From positions 4,927,754-4,991,753 of the forward strand of contig OZ036003.1 of NCBI GenBank assembly GCA_964035015.1: 64,000 nt of DNA, written 5' to 3'. Shown here piece after piece: positions 20,831-32,353 of this stretch (positions are counted from its first letter, which is position 1; each line of letters opens with the position of its first letter). A program made the position numbers and the translations under genes. Source of the stretch: Corallium rubrum. Taxonomy: Eukaryota > Cnidaria > Anthozoa > Scleralcyonacea > Coralliidae. The notes beneath the pieces are model-generated. The model did no database searches, had not been told where the DNA came from, and saw nothing but the letters and a program-made list of their open reading frames with translations.

Positions 20831-22385
20831 TGTTTCCACTCACGTGATCGGTGGCCCCGTTGGGGTGGTGAAACAATACGAAATGTTTGAATAAGAATAG
20901 ACCAATATGGCCGCCATTTCATTGTTTCCGTGCACCAATATGGTCGCCGTGACATCCGATGAAAACCAAGAATACATTCGATATAGTTGGTTACCAATTT
21001 TCTGGGTTTTTTTTACAGAATTCAGAATTTTACAGAGTTTACAGAATTTAGAATTTTACATTCAACTTCGATTCAGGCTCCGCGTTCTTGTTTGTTAGTA
21101 ATTGTATAGTTGATTGTGGATTGTAATATAAAGTACAAGTAATCCAAATATGTAACTTTTTCTACTAAGTGCTCAAATTTTGCGCTAAAAATGTTGGAAA
21201 TGTCATTTCAGACACTCAAGACTTCAAAAATTTCCAATTTGAACCCCCTAGAATGATTTGGGCTTTGCCTTCCCCACCCCCACCCCCAACCCCCATTTTA
21301 CACTCCTACAGATCCGCCTCTGAAGTATACTTCTATTCTGCTGTCGTTCATCATGATTATAATTTCAAGTAAAAATTCAATAAATCTAAATATCAAGAGA
21401 ACTTCTTTTTAAATATTTAAACAATCTAACATGTTGGTTAAAGGTGTGTCGAGTAGGTACAGCTATATCATACCATATAAGCATGCTTATATGACATATA
21501 TGTTCTAACCGCAAGTTTACATAACAATATTATATAACCACTCAGTTAATGCTAATCGTTATCCGAGTTAAAAACAGTTTTAAAAAACCCTTTTTAATAA
21601 ACCTATAGGCGTGGTAGTTCAATTTTGTTTGGGGAGAAAAAGTTTTTTGCCAAAAAGAAAACCAAAGACAGCCAAATCAGGTAATTGTTATGTTGTATCA
21701 ACAAAAACGGTTTGCACAAAAAATTTTCAAGAGTTCTTTGTGTGACACACATGTGACTGCATGCTCTTCTCAAGTTGACTGTTTTCCTGAAAGATAGCTT
21801 GAATGATTTGGGGACTGTATTTCCCACGCTATGATGTATCTGCTTTTTGTTGACTGAACTCTCTGGGGAGATTTTCTCAGAAATCAGTCTCCCAGAACCT
21901 CTTATGAACCGTCACTTCATCTCGCTTCCTTTCCCTTAGGAAATCCTCGACACGACTTGTTTTTGTCCATGCCTGGAAGGATAGTGCCACGTAGGTCCTA
22001 ATTATAGCAACTCAATACTAAATTTGGAGATTGGGTGAGGCCGGTTGTTGCCTCGTGGGAGAATGTTATTTGGGTGAACAAAACGCCATTTCTGTCGTTC
22101 GTTGCGGAAAGTCAATTAAGGACTGATAAATCACAACGCAGAACACATGTCCATGCAACCATTATTACAAACTATAGACCATTTGCACTTATTCCCTTGG
22201 TGGAGGACAAATACTTATAAACTATAGAATTTTCATTCATTATTTGCTCTGTTGAACGTCGGAACTTTGAACTTGTCCTCCAGATGCACCGTTTTGACGC
22301 CATCTGCAAGAGGTCTATAGTACTCAAAACGTATCAATTGGTGATTAGATTAAGGTTTACAGTCTAATAGCTCTCCATCGCAGTT
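20831..22385. other. No gene seen
   Basis: Low-complexity and AT-rich stretches are present, for example a C-rich run near 21270-21295 that resembles the interior of the G-rich hAT MITEs (ACTTCAAAAATTTCCAATTT near 21210). Short frames here lack motifs. Confidence 0.45.
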
Positions 22386-22596
22386 CTTCTGGCTCATTCC
22401 AAAGTTGGCCGAGGAGCATCTAATTCTGACCGACAATTACTGAGATTAAGGTTAGTTACGAGCGGTACACAGTGACATTTAGAACTCTTAGCTCTCCGTC
22501 TCAGTTCTTCTGGTTCAGTCCAAAGTTGGCCGAAGAGCATCTAATTCTAATTGACAATTACTGAGATTAAAGTTATGAGCGGTACACAGTGACATT
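22386..22596 (+). repeat. Tandem tRNA-like SINE units, about 115 bp (left block)
   Basis: Two units share GTTCTTCTGG, CCAAAGTTGGCCGAGGAGCA, TCTAATTCTGACCGACAATT, TTACTGAGATTAAGGTT and GCGGTACACAGTGACATTTA. The TGGCTCA and GAGCATCTAA parts resemble tRNA box A. The array is broken at 22597 by a hAT MITE and resumes at 23104. Confidence 0.75.
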
Positions 22597-22884
22597 TAGT
22601 GGCGTAGCCAGGGGGGGGAGCTGTGGGAGCCGCGGCTCCCCCCTTTAGATATAAAACAACAGACATGTAACTACAAAACTGATGCAATATGAATTATGTC
22701 AGGAAATAAACTGTAAACAATGTATTCAATCTACTGAGTGTATGCATTTTGTGACGTTTGTTTTACATGTGTAATTTAAATACGATTTTTCGGCTCAGTG
22801 GCCAAAAAAACGTATCAATTGGTGATTAGATTAAGGTTTACAGTCTTAGTTCTCCGTCTCAGTTCTTCTGCATGGTATATGCCA

Positions 22885-22920
<36 letters not shown>

Positions 22921-23103
22921 TTTGAGTATTTTACATGACGTTTTTTAACCTTTAGAGTCTGTAAAATTTTCCTCCAAAAGCCAGGAAATGGCATTTCAGC
23001 GACTCTCGATTTCAAAATTTCCCGGGGGAGCACGCCCCCGGACACCCCTAAAAATGTATTCTGATTTCGGCTCACCCCTTTCAAAATCCTGGCTACGCCC
23101 CTG
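22597..23103. mobile_element. hAT-type MITE with G-rich ends, 507 bp (copy 1)
   Basis: The termini are TAGTGGCGTAGCCAGG (22597) and inverted CAGGGGCGTAGCCAGG (ending 23103). The flanks GTGACATT (22589-22596) and GTGGCATT (23104-23111) are an 8-bp duplication with one change. The sister copy at 25088-25424 lacks the stretch from about 22797 to 22918, which contains SINE-like AACGTATCAATTGGTGATTA and a (TA)n run, so that part is a secondary insertion. Confidence 0.87.
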
Positions 23104-23480
23104 GTGGCATTTACAACTCTTGGCTGTTCATTTGAGTTCTTCTGACTCAGTCCAAAGTTGGCCGAGGGGCATCTAACTGACAATACTGAGATTAAGGTTA
23201 GTTACGAGCGGTACACAGTGACATTAATTAGAACTCTTGGCTGTTCATCTGAGTTCTTCTGGCTCAGTCCAAAGTTGGCCGAGGAGCATCTAACTGATAA
23301 TTATTGAGATTAAGGTTACGAGCTGTACAAATTTAGAACTCTTGGCTCTTCATCTGAGTTCAGTTCTGGCTCAGTCCAAAGTTGGCCGAGGAGCATCTAA
23401 CTGACAACACTGAGATCAGATTAAGGTTACGAGCTGTACAAATTTAGAACTCTAGTCTTGGCTCTTCATCTGAGTTCTTG
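23104..23480 (+). repeat. Tandem tRNA-like SINE units, about 115 bp (right block)
   Basis: Three to four further units of the 22386 array (each with CCAAAGTTGGCCGAGG and TTAGAACTCTTGGCT). The last runs out near 23480, where a CAGAGGCGGATTGGCCCC word starts a different repeat. Confidence 0.75.
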
Positions 23481-24640
23481 TCAGAGGCGGATTGGCCCCT
23501 TGGGATACCGGGAACTTTCTCGGTGCGCCCCCTTGTTTTCCGTTTCAGGCGCCCCCACAAAGACAATTAACAAAATACAGATCATTCATTGCTATTGGAC
23601 GCAATAGACGGCACGACAACAACTGTTGGAGAAACTTTGCTGTGGTCCAGTGTAGTAGACGACAGCTCTTTATTGTAACTATCGATAATTCCGTAGCGTA
23701 TTTACAATCGTTATAAATTGAGTAATAAAAAATGTTTTTTCGACTATCACGATTGCTGAACGTTCACAATTAGTGTTAATTCGCTTCAGTCCTGGTCAAT
23801 GCGCCACTCGATCGGCGCCATAGCTGGTGTTAAGCTGGATTTCCATTCAGTGTTAAGGGAGGCCAGAAAAAACCTTCCACCGAGATGGCCAGGAAATCTG
23901 GGCGGGACCAAGATAACCAGCTCACTGCCCGCTCAGCAAATAGTAAATCAAAACGTTGTAATTCCTAGTTCAATGTTCAAGTTTGAGCTGTCTGCTGACT
24001 GACCGAGACGCTTCACCTGGAAAACGACTTCTTTTATACACTTGTTTCTGACACGCCCTCCTCCTGGGAATACTGCTACTTGACGTAATGAATATACTTT
24101 CCTACTATACTTCGTGCCGTAGGAAACTACGTATGACGTAAATATTATGAAATACACTTGTTACTAGTTACATTGCTAATATACAATTTGTATTTTCTAA
24201 ACTACTGACTCTGCATGTAATTGTGTTATCTTTTCTTTGTTATTCAATTTTCATAAGATGTAACCTCATGTAATTTTTCTGGTATATAATAAATTTTGTA
24301 ACTGTATGACTAAGAGTAGCTATATAGTTGAATCGTGGAACAGTAATCCACTCGTGACTTAAATATACACTCATAGTATATGATATATTATTGTCTATTA
24401 AATGTTGTAGTCACAAAAACAAATATGGGCATACACAATACATAAAATTGTGTTTAAAATTATTAATGCCGCTCTCAAAATCGAGGAAGTACGATTTCAG
24501 AGGCTCAAAAATTTCCTAGAGGCTGGAATGCCCCGGACACCCAGAGACACACCCTGGCTGGGACCATTAGAGCATGCAGGCTTTGCACTCAACCAGGCGT
24601 CCCTTTCATATAATTCCCTGGTAACTTTTCTGCTGCCAGT
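23481..24640. other. No gene seen; transposon-end remnants
   Basis: 23484-23570 (GAGGCGGATTGGCCCC, then GGCGCCCCCACAAAG) and 24470-24560 (TCTCAAAATCGAGGAAG and CCCCGGACACCCAGAG) look like decayed ends of the G-rich hAT family. No supported coding sequence. Confidence 0.45.
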
Positions 24641-25087
24641 CCGCCCTTGGTTCTTGTAGCTCAATGATTAGAGCATTTAACGGCCATATACATTGAGGTT
24701 ATGGGTTGTACACATTTGGAATTTTGGCTTTCCATCTTGGTTTTTGTAACTCAACGGTTAGAGCATCTAAGTGAGTGACAAATGCAACCTTCCTTCTCCA
24801 TCTGAGTTCTTGTAGCTCAATGATTAGAGCATTTAACGGCCATATACATTGAGGTTATGGGTTGTACACATTTGGAATTTTGGCTTTCCATCTTGGTTTT
24901 TGTAACTCAACGGTTAGAGCATCTAAGTGAGTGACAAATGCAACCTTCCTTCTCCATCTGAGTTCTTGTAGCTCAATGATTAGAGCATTTAATTAACGGC
25001 CATATACATTGAAGTTATGGGTTGTACACATTCGGAATTTTGGCTCTCCATCTTGGTTTTTGTAACTCAATGGTTAGAGCATCTAAC
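24641..25087 (+). repeat. 156-bp tandem array of paired tRNA-like units
   Basis: The repeat has two different tRNA-like halves: TTCTTGTAGCTCAATGATTA followed by GAGCATTTAACGGCC, and TTTTTGTAACTCAACGGTTA followed by GAGCATCTAAGTGAGTG. TTCTTGTAGC begins at 24651, 24807 and 24963, an exact 156-bp period. Both halves keep a box A-like sequence but neither has a good box B. Confidence 0.85.
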
Positions 25088-25424
25088 CAAGGACGTAGCC
25101 ATGGGGAGCCGCGGCTCCCCCCTTTTGATATAAAACAACAGACATGTAACTACAAAACTGATGCAATATGCCATTGTGTCAGGAAAGAAACTGTAAACAG
25201 TGTATTTAATCTACTGAGTGTATGCATTTTGAGTATCTTTGTGACGTTTGCGTGTTTTGAGTATTTTATATGACGTTTTTTAACCTTTAGAGTCTGTAAA
25301 ATCTTCCTCCAAAAGCCACATTTCAACGACTCTCGATTTCAAAATTTCCCGGGGAAGCATGCCCCTGGACCCCCCCAAATTTATTTTGATTTCGGCCCCC
25401 CCCTTTCAAAATCCTGGCTACGTT
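25088..25424. mobile_element. hAT-type MITE with G-rich ends (copy 2, compact)
   Basis: GGACGTAGCCATGGGGAG and, at the other end, AAATCCTGGCTACG enclose sequence nearly identical to 22605-23098 without its inner insertion (TGATATAAAACAACAGACAT and on). The flanks show no clear 8-bp duplication. It interrupts the 156-bp SINE array. Confidence 0.8.
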
Positions 25425-25429
25425 CGTTC

Positions 25430-25525
25430 GTTCTCCATCTGAGTTCTCGTAGCTCATTGGTTAAAGCAAAGATATATTAAGAGTTTGATTCCCAGCTGCG
25501 GCTCAGAAAGTTCACGTGAGCAAAA
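25430..25525 (+). mobile_element. tRNA-like SINE unit with box A and box B
   Basis: GTAGCTCATTGGTTAAAGC (box A-like) and AGTTTGATTCCCAGCTGCGG (box B-like) have tRNA-like spacing and are followed by GCTCAGAAAG. This is the most complete head in the region and probably resembles the ancestor of the 156-bp array next to it. Confidence 0.7.
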
Positions 25526-25679
25526 CGCTTTGAGCATGAGCATTTCAAAGTAGCAATTAACAATATTCAGTATTCAGTCACAGCGTGTTTCCAAATAAAT
25601 TGTCAATTTCCTCCCAATGCCGGGGTCTTATCTATATGACGTCTAGATTGTTTACTAGGAATCATTGTATAGAGCGAAA

Positions 25680-25890
25680 CGTTAGACTCCTACGGTGTTT
25701 GTTTGGGCAGTATATCAAACCTTATTATCTTTCAATAAGTAGCGTGCTTGCGTGGGCAGTGTTGAAACAACAATCGAAATCTATCGAAACGTTCGAAACG
25801 TTAGACTCCTACGTTATCTGTTTCGGCAGTATTATTACTATATTTCGATTGTTGTTTCAACTTTCAACACTGCCTACGCAGCACGCTACT
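25680..25890. repeat. Retroelement-end remnants in inverted arrangement
   Basis: CGAAACGTTAGACTCCTACG occurs at about 25675 and 25796. AGTGTTGAAACAACAATCGA (25758) is inverted near 25847-25880 with CACTGCCTACGCAGCACGCT. The same words surround the hammerhead-like pair at 26951-27131, so this is the same family, decayed. Confidence 0.6.
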
Positions 25891-25974
25891 TTTATAACCA
25901 AAACGATCCCTTTTGTTATTTTACTCAAAAACCACTAAGAAGCAAAGAATCTGTCCACCTCTCGTCTTTGACTT

Positions 25975-26435
25975 TTTCCACTCCCATGCATACCAGCTAA
26001 AAATAGAATTTTACTCTGTCTAACACCAAACGATGTTACTCATTACCCAGTCTATATCCAGCCTGAAACAACGCCGAGGAAAGCTTGTAGCCAAATTATT
26101 CACCAACATTATAAAAGACCAAGATCATCAACTGAATGGCCTGTTGCCGAACAAAAAGCGATCCTGCTATAACTTTCGAAGGAAAAATACATTTACTTTA
26201 CCTAAATGTCGAACTGATCGCTATAAAAACACTTTTATCCCTGCCAACAATTTTAAGCTTAGCAATTAATCGTATCTTAATGTACACTGAAATTTTTAAC
26301 TTTTTTTAAATTTGTAGACTGTACATGCAGTTGAGTAATGTTATATATATTTAGCAATTATTGTAAAATTGTGTAATTCAACCTGCTGGTTGCAAGGCAA
26401 TTCAATTAAAACGATCTATCTATCTATCTATCATT
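25975..26435 (+). mobile_element. 5'-truncated LINE 3' end with (TCTA)n tail
   Basis: It carries the last part of a LINE ORF2 (26033-26269), a short 3' UTR and a microsatellite tail ATCTATCTATCTATC (26415-26431). The truncation and repeat tail fit CR1/L2-like elements. Confidence 0.7.
26033..26269 (+). pseudogene. C-terminal fragment of a LINE (CR1/L2-like) ORF2
   Basis: The peptide has LKQRRGKLVAKLFTNI, QLNGLLPNK, YNFRRKNTFTLPKCRTDRY and KNTFIPANN. This is the usual ending of CR1/L2-type reverse transcriptase proteins (RR.KL...F, LLP, NLR..., P.C.TER..NSFIP). About 78 residues remain; the endonuclease and RT catalytic parts are missing through 5' truncation. It stops naturally at 26269. Assignment is by motif recognition only. 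Confidence 0.65.
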
Positions 26436-26462
26436 AGAGGGGAGCCTCAAAGAAGCAAAGAA

Positions 26463-27198
26463 ATAAAGTGCTTATATCACTTGTGGGGTTTTAACGTATT
26501 TGAATAGAGCAAAAAAAAGTTAGTTAATAAATTATTTTGTCGTTTTTGATTTACTTTAATAGTTTCTGAGTTATAAGCCTTTAAACATACCAATTTCGGC
26601 TTTTCGCTAAAAATTTCCGTCGTTCATTTTTAAGCACGGGGGCCTGGGATTCAGGAACCTAAGCCGACCGTCTCCTTAGTTGGAATCAATGTGCGTACTG
26701 GAAATTAAACGGGTGTGATCTCGACATTTCGATTTTTCAGTCAAATATATGTGTTTTTGTGAATCAATAAGCCGAAACGTAGTTGTTTTGGATTGACTCG
26801 TTCCTGAGTCCCAGGTCCCCAAGGTGTTAAAATGAACGACGGAAATTTTTGAGAATTGGCATGTTCAGAAGCCAATATGGCAGGAACTATTTGACTAAAT
26901 CAAAAACGGCAAAATAACTTATTAACCAATAGTGTAATAAAAGTAGAGTGCTGCGTAGGCAGTGTAGAAACAACAATCGAAATATAGTAAGGTTAGATAT
27001 ACTGTCGAATCAGAGAACGTAGGAGTCTAACGTTTCGAGCGAAGGCCCTGCGTCAGAGAGAAACGTTTCTCTCTGACGAAGGGCCTTCGCTCGAAACGTT
27101 AGACTCCTACTATATTTCGATTGTTGTAACTTATCAACTGATTTTTTCCTGCTCTATTCAAATACGTTAAAACCCCACAAGTGATATAAGCACTTTAA
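26463..27198. mobile_element. Foldback element interrupted by a hammerhead-bearing inverted pair
   Basis: The outer arms are about 26463-26660 and 26815-26940 plus 27140-27198. AGTGCTTATATCACTTGTGG at 26467 is inverted at 27177-27196, and AATTTCCGTCGTTCATTTT near 26620 is inverted near 26830. The insertion at 26951-27131 splits the right arm. Confidence 0.75.
26951..27131. mobile_element. Inverted terminal module with paired hammerhead-like motifs
   Basis: AGGCAGTGTAGAAACAACAA and its partner enclose two copies of a module on opposite strands. On the plus strand at 27070-27103: TCT, CTGACGA (27073-27079), AGGGCCTTCGCTC, GAAACGTT, AGA. On the minus strand at 27026-27059 is the mirror copy. 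CUGANGA, stem, GAAA and the ACGU palindrome with TCT/AGA closing pairs is the layout of the small hammerhead variants described from Penelope-like elements. Confidence 0.6.
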
Positions 27199-27469
27199 TT
27201 GAAGTTAACCAAACCTATCTGTCCATCTCCCTTCTTTTAATTTTTTCCCTCCCATACCAAACAAAACCATTCCCTTTGTCATAATATTTTACTCTATTAA
27301 TCAATGCCAGATAATTTTACTCGTCAAGTTAGAACTTCTAGTTCTCAAAGGGTTAACTGGACCGATCTGCTCTTCTCTCAGTTTTGTTTTGTTTGTTTTT
27401 GTTTTGTTTTAATAACTTTATTGCCTATAGCAACTCCTGGTCAAACAGAGCGAAATGCCCCAATTGAAC

Positions 27470-27705
27470 ATGACTACCATGATGTAAGTGTTGGTTTTGC
27501 GGAGGGAGGAAAACCGGAGAACCCGACGAAAAACCCTCGAAGCACAGGAGAAATCAACTACAACTCTACTCACATTAGTTTCCAGCTCGACAACGGGGTC
27601 ATTCCCAGGCGGTCACCCATCCAAGTACTAACCCCGTCTAACTGGGCTTAACTTTTGGTGAGAGGCAGCGCTAACAGCACACGCCACCCGTGCTCCTCCA
27701 GACCG
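27470..27705 (-). mobile_element. 5S rRNA-derived SINE (copy 2, minus)
   Basis: Read on the minus strand: GGAGCACGGGTGGCGTGTGC, AGTTAAGCCCAGTTAGACGG, GTTAGTACTTGGATGGGTGA and CCGCCTGGGAATGACC, then the shared body with CTCCTGTGCTTCGAGGG and GGTTTTCCTCCCTCCG. An open frame across it (27304-27651) is not a gene. Confidence 0.85.
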
Positions 27706-27848
27706 CATAAAACCACCCTTTTGTCACCCTACTCTGTCTCAGCAGTAACACCAGATAATCTTACGCGTTACGGAGAAGTCTCTAGCCTCTAGGAATCATC
27801 AACAAAAGGAGTTAAGGAAATGCCAACTCACTCATGTGGTTACGAGGT

Positions 27849-29120
27849 GCATTTTGCCTCCACGTGAGGTCGGCGAAAATGGCCCTGGCATTGGCTTGTC
27901 ACATGACACCCCAAATTTGGGGGTGTTTTGGAAAGAAAATTTATACGGCCTTTGTGTTTTGTTTTTGTATAATACGTACACATGACTAATAAATGAGACG
28001 GATATTGATGAAAAAATCGTCCGTCGTGTTTTTGATCTTATCATAAAGTGCATTTAAAATGAGGGTGAACGGCGTTTGCGGCTTGTCAATATCTCATCTC
28101 GTTCAAGAGATATTGGAAATATGCAAATTTATGACAGACTGATGACGTCTTTACTCCAAACGAGCGAAATGAAAGTCGTAACATAAGGAATATCTCTGGA
28201 AATAAACAATAGAACGCGCTTAAACTTTGTATGCTTATAGTATCTAATAAAATACACGTCTCTGTGGAACTTTGTGATTGCCCATGTTAAGGGCATGCTT
28301 TCAGGTTACTCTGGTCCTTGAAAAGGGAATTATCATTTTTGCCTCATTGTTTAAAAATAGAAAGATTTAAACGTTTGAATTACAATGCCTACATACGCCA
28401 TAATCTTCACTTTTATTCGCTGGAGTAAACGCTACTTGATTGCAGATAAATAAGCAAATTTAATTTTATCATTGGAGGGGGCCAGGAACCAGCAGTTTCC
28501 GCGAAAACAACTAAAGTTCCACAGTAAAACGTATTGTATTTAATACTATAAGCATGCAAAATTTGAGCACTTTCTATTGTTTATTTCTAGAGATATTCCT
28601 AATTTTACGATTCATTTTCATTGGAGAAAATGACGTCATCAGCCATATAATTTGCATATTCCAAAACGTGAATATATCTTGAACGAGATGAGATATTTAC
28701 AAACCACACAAACGCCGTTCATCCTCATTGTAAATGTACTTTATGATAAGAACAAAAAAACTGACGAAAAAATATTTCATCATAGTGACACTTGAACGCT
28801 CTCGTGACTCACTCATGTGAACCTTTATCATTAAAGCAACTGGCTAGCATTATTCCTCATGATACCCCCACGATTATCCAGGATATATGTAAATGCATGA
28901 CAAACATATATCTATAATGTTATTCTTGACTTTAACTAAAGCTATCGTTTCCATTCTTTGGGTACATTTTGCAGAGTGAATCTAGCGCAATTCAGATTTT
29001 GATGAATAATTATGCTCTATCTGAATTAATCAAGTTATTAAACCGGACAATCAGAATATAGAATCGACCAGCCGCTGCCAGGGCCATTTTCACCGACCCC
29101 CTAGCGTGGAGGCAAAATGC
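27849..29120. mobile_element. Foldback element, about 1.27 kb
   Basis: GCATTTTGCCTCCACGTGAG (27849) is inverted at 29101-29120. Inner arms (about 28020-28300 and 28510-28770) are also inverted (GAGATATTGGAAATATGCAA and relatives; AATATCTCTGGAAATAAACA and relatives). The loop is around 28300-28510. No coding capacity is visible. Confidence 0.8.
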
Positions 29121-29125
29121 CAAAC

Positions 29126-30834
29126 TTGACTTTTTTTGACAAAGACCTGTAAGTTTTACTTTCCTTATAGGTCTATTTATATACAGCAATAATAATAATG
29201 TTTTTGGACTAAAATGTTACGGGGCCCGCTCCCCCCCCCCCCCCCCCCCCTCCCCCTTCCCTTCTCGACGCTACTGATTCTATATGGCATTGATAACATG
29301 CCATTATTCACATACCATATCTGAACATTACTACATTGTTGAAATTTTTTAAAGGCAACACTTAAAATTATATTTAGAAACGTTATGTGAGCCAACATCA
29401 GCGAAGTCACACCGGATCACCATTACCTTACAAAACGAAACCGATGCAAAAATAGACCAGTCAGAATCTATACCCAACAAAATGTTCAACCACCGGATTT
29501 GGCTACGTGCAGTGGTTTTTATCTCATATTTAATCAACAAATAAATATAGTGATATTTGTACTTGTGTAGATGCCAAATAAACCTTTCACGGTTTGGGCA
29601 GGCACTTAATGAGATCTCTTCATACTCGCATTGAACTAAAAGCCGATCGACAATGCTGGAAAGAGTACATTAAAAGAGAAAAATTCCTAAACTTGAAACT
29701 GAAGCAAAGATGATGACTTGGCAAAGTGCGTAATTGTTTAATATAGCTTGGGGGCAAAAACAAAGTTGTGCCCCAACACAATTCGCAAACTTTGTTGGGC
29801 TATATCTCTGTTTATAAGCAAGATTCAACTCTCAAATTTCGGAATTACACTAATTTCAAAGTGCTCTTTCCAGTGGTATAAATAGTTTCTCGGTACTAGG
29901 TAAAAAATATTAAGAAGCTGAAACAAACGTTGAAAGAGGGCCAGATATATCTTAGCTTCTGTCAAGTTTTAACAGATCATTAATAATTCATGACGAAAAT
30001 TCAAACGAAATGAATGTTTAATCACAATTTTAAACTTCGGATAAAACATTAATTAATAAAATATCAAGGTTTTATCAAAGTAATAGGCACTACTGCCTCG
30101 AATTGAGCTTTTTCTGACTGTAAATGATCTTATCTCACCTTTTCTAAGACTCTTAAACAAAGTGTTCATCATTTACACTTAGAATTTGATAACTAAGTTC
30201 GGCTCGCCATTGTAAATGCCCATAAAGCCGATCGGCCGCTCATATTTTAACTATCACTTAAAACTTTAAAAATTTTGAGAAGTATCGATATATATTTTTG
30301 ATCCGAAACAAATAAAAAAATTTTTAAAAAAAATATCGAAGGGCCTATATTAGGTTTCAACATACATGCAGTGCCGCGTATTAAAGTTGGATTCTTGCCA
30401 CCAACGGCAAAGTAGTTTTTAAAATAGCACAAGATGCACTTCCGGAGCAATATAGGACTAAAAGGAACTCTTGTCTTGATGACTTAAATACTTCCAGTGT
30501 ACCGCCTCTTCCACAAACACGATCCATACAAGGCAAGATATAATTGTGAATACTTAACCCACGTGATACCTGAACTCTTATTATACGTTGAAAGAACCAT
30601 AGGTGGTAGGAAATAAGGAAATGCATGCATGACCTCTGTATGCCATTGTCAGGCATGCTACAGGTTCCGCAAGTTCTCACGAGATGATAGGAGATTACTA
30701 AGAATAGTGATATTCAAATTCATTTCATTATTACCATTTTTATAACCATATATGAAATAGAATGTAATTATAAACTCTCACCAAGCCTCATGAAACGACC
30801 ACCTTCTGCAGCCATCTTCATACAATAGTACTTC
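29126..30834. other. No gene seen; AT-rich with a C-run
   Basis: A C-rich run of about 30 bases sits at 29229-29256, next to a CTTCTCGACGCTACTG word like a G-rich MITE end. A plus-strand stretch near 30385-30535 is open for about 50 codons but shows no motif or splice site I trust. Otherwise I see nothing. Confidence 0.45.
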
Positions 30835-32123
30835 CTTACAACAACAACCTCGCTCCTGCAACAACCACCTCTATACACAACAACCACCTCCCCTACGCAT
30901 GCACAACAACCACATCCATACACAACAACAACCTCCTTACACAACAACCTCCTTACACAACAATCATCTCTACATCCACCACCCTGCAACAACAACCTCC
31001 ATACACAACAACCACCACCCTACACAACCACCACCAGACTACAACAACAACCACCACCATACACAACAACCACCTCCCTACACAACCACCACCACCCTAC
31101 ACAACCACCACCAGACTACAACAACAACCACCACCATACACAACAACCACCTCCCTACACAACCACCACCAGACTACAACAACAACCACCAGACTACAAC
31201 AACAACCACCACCCTACACAACAACCACCTCCCTACACAACCACCTCCAGACTACACAACAACCACCACCCTACACAACCACCACCAGACTACAACAACA
31301 ACCACCAGACTACAACAACAACCACCACCATACACAACAACCACCTCCCTACACAACCACCACCAGACTACAACAACCACCACCAGACTACAACAACAAC
31401 CACCACCCTACACAACAACCACCACCCTACACAACCACCACCAGACTACACAACAACCACCACCCTACACAACCACCACCAGACTACAACAACAACCACC
31501 ACCATACACAACAACCACCAGACTACAACAACAACCACCACCAGACTACAACAACAACCACCAGACTACAACAACAACCACCTCCCTACACAACCACCAC
31601 CAGACTACAACAACAACCACCAGACTACAACAACAACCACCACCCTACACAACAACCACCACCCTACACAACCACCACCAGACTACAACAACAACCACCA
31701 GACTACAACAACAACCACCACCAGACTACAACAACCACCACCACCCTACACAACAACCACCTCCCTACACAACCACCACCAGACTACAACAACAACCACC
31801 ACCATACACAACAACCACCACCATACACAACAACCACCACCCTACACAACAACCACCACCAGACTACAACAACAACCACCACCATACACAACATCCACCA
31901 CCAGACTACAACAACAACCACCACCACACACAACAACCACCACCAGACTACAACAACAACAACCACCACCATACACAACAACCACCACCAGACTACAACA
32001 ACAACCACCACCCTACACAACAACCACCACCCTACACAACAACCACCACCAGACTACAACAACAACCACCACCATACACAACAACCACCACCCTACACAA
32101 CCACCACCAGACTACAACAACCA
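30835..32123 (+). repeat. VNTR, ACAACAACCACCACC-type units (left block)
   Basis: Purine-poor units built from CAACAACCACCACCATACA and CCACCACCAGACTACAACAA alternate in variable order. A 412-codon open frame rich in T, H, N, Q and P spans it; frame conservation follows from multiples of three bases and there is no promoter, splice or domain support. The array is broken at 32124 by a palindromic MITE. Confidence 0.93.
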
Positions 32124-32125
32124 TA

Positions 32126-32350
32126 GAGATCATATAAATACTAGAGGGGGCATCCTATCTTAATTTCAGCCAACCACAGGTAACCAATTGAACGCCGCCA
32201 TCTTGGATTTTTTAGGAGGCAAACATTAGGCGCGTTGGTTGGCAAAGGACTGGGTCTAGTACATTTGCCAACCAATTGACTGAAATATCATAGGTAATGG
32301 CGGTTACCAAATTTTCCCGCCAATGCCCCCTCTAGTATTTATATGATCTC
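32126..32350. mobile_element. TA-flanked palindromic MITE, 225 bp, inside the VNTR
   Basis: The ends GAGATCATATAAATACTAGA and their inverted copies match for about 28 bases, and TA is present on both sides (32124-32125, 32351-32352). Both arms contain a CCAACCAATTG-like or CAACCACAGG segment and the inner GCCGCCATCTTGG and GGCGGTTACC words. No coding capacity. Confidence 0.88.
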
Positions 32351-32353
32351 TAT

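Noticed and set aside
30380-30540. About 50-codon plus-strand open stretch (ILATNGKVVFKIAQ...)
   Set aside because: Looks protein-like, but stops bound it on both sides, no splice sites are convincing and I recognise no family.
30899-32137. 412-codon frame rich in T, H, N, Q and P (and the 371-codon frame at 32343-33458)
   Set aside because: VNTR translation. Length follows the repeat and the frame ends at repeat or MITE borders.
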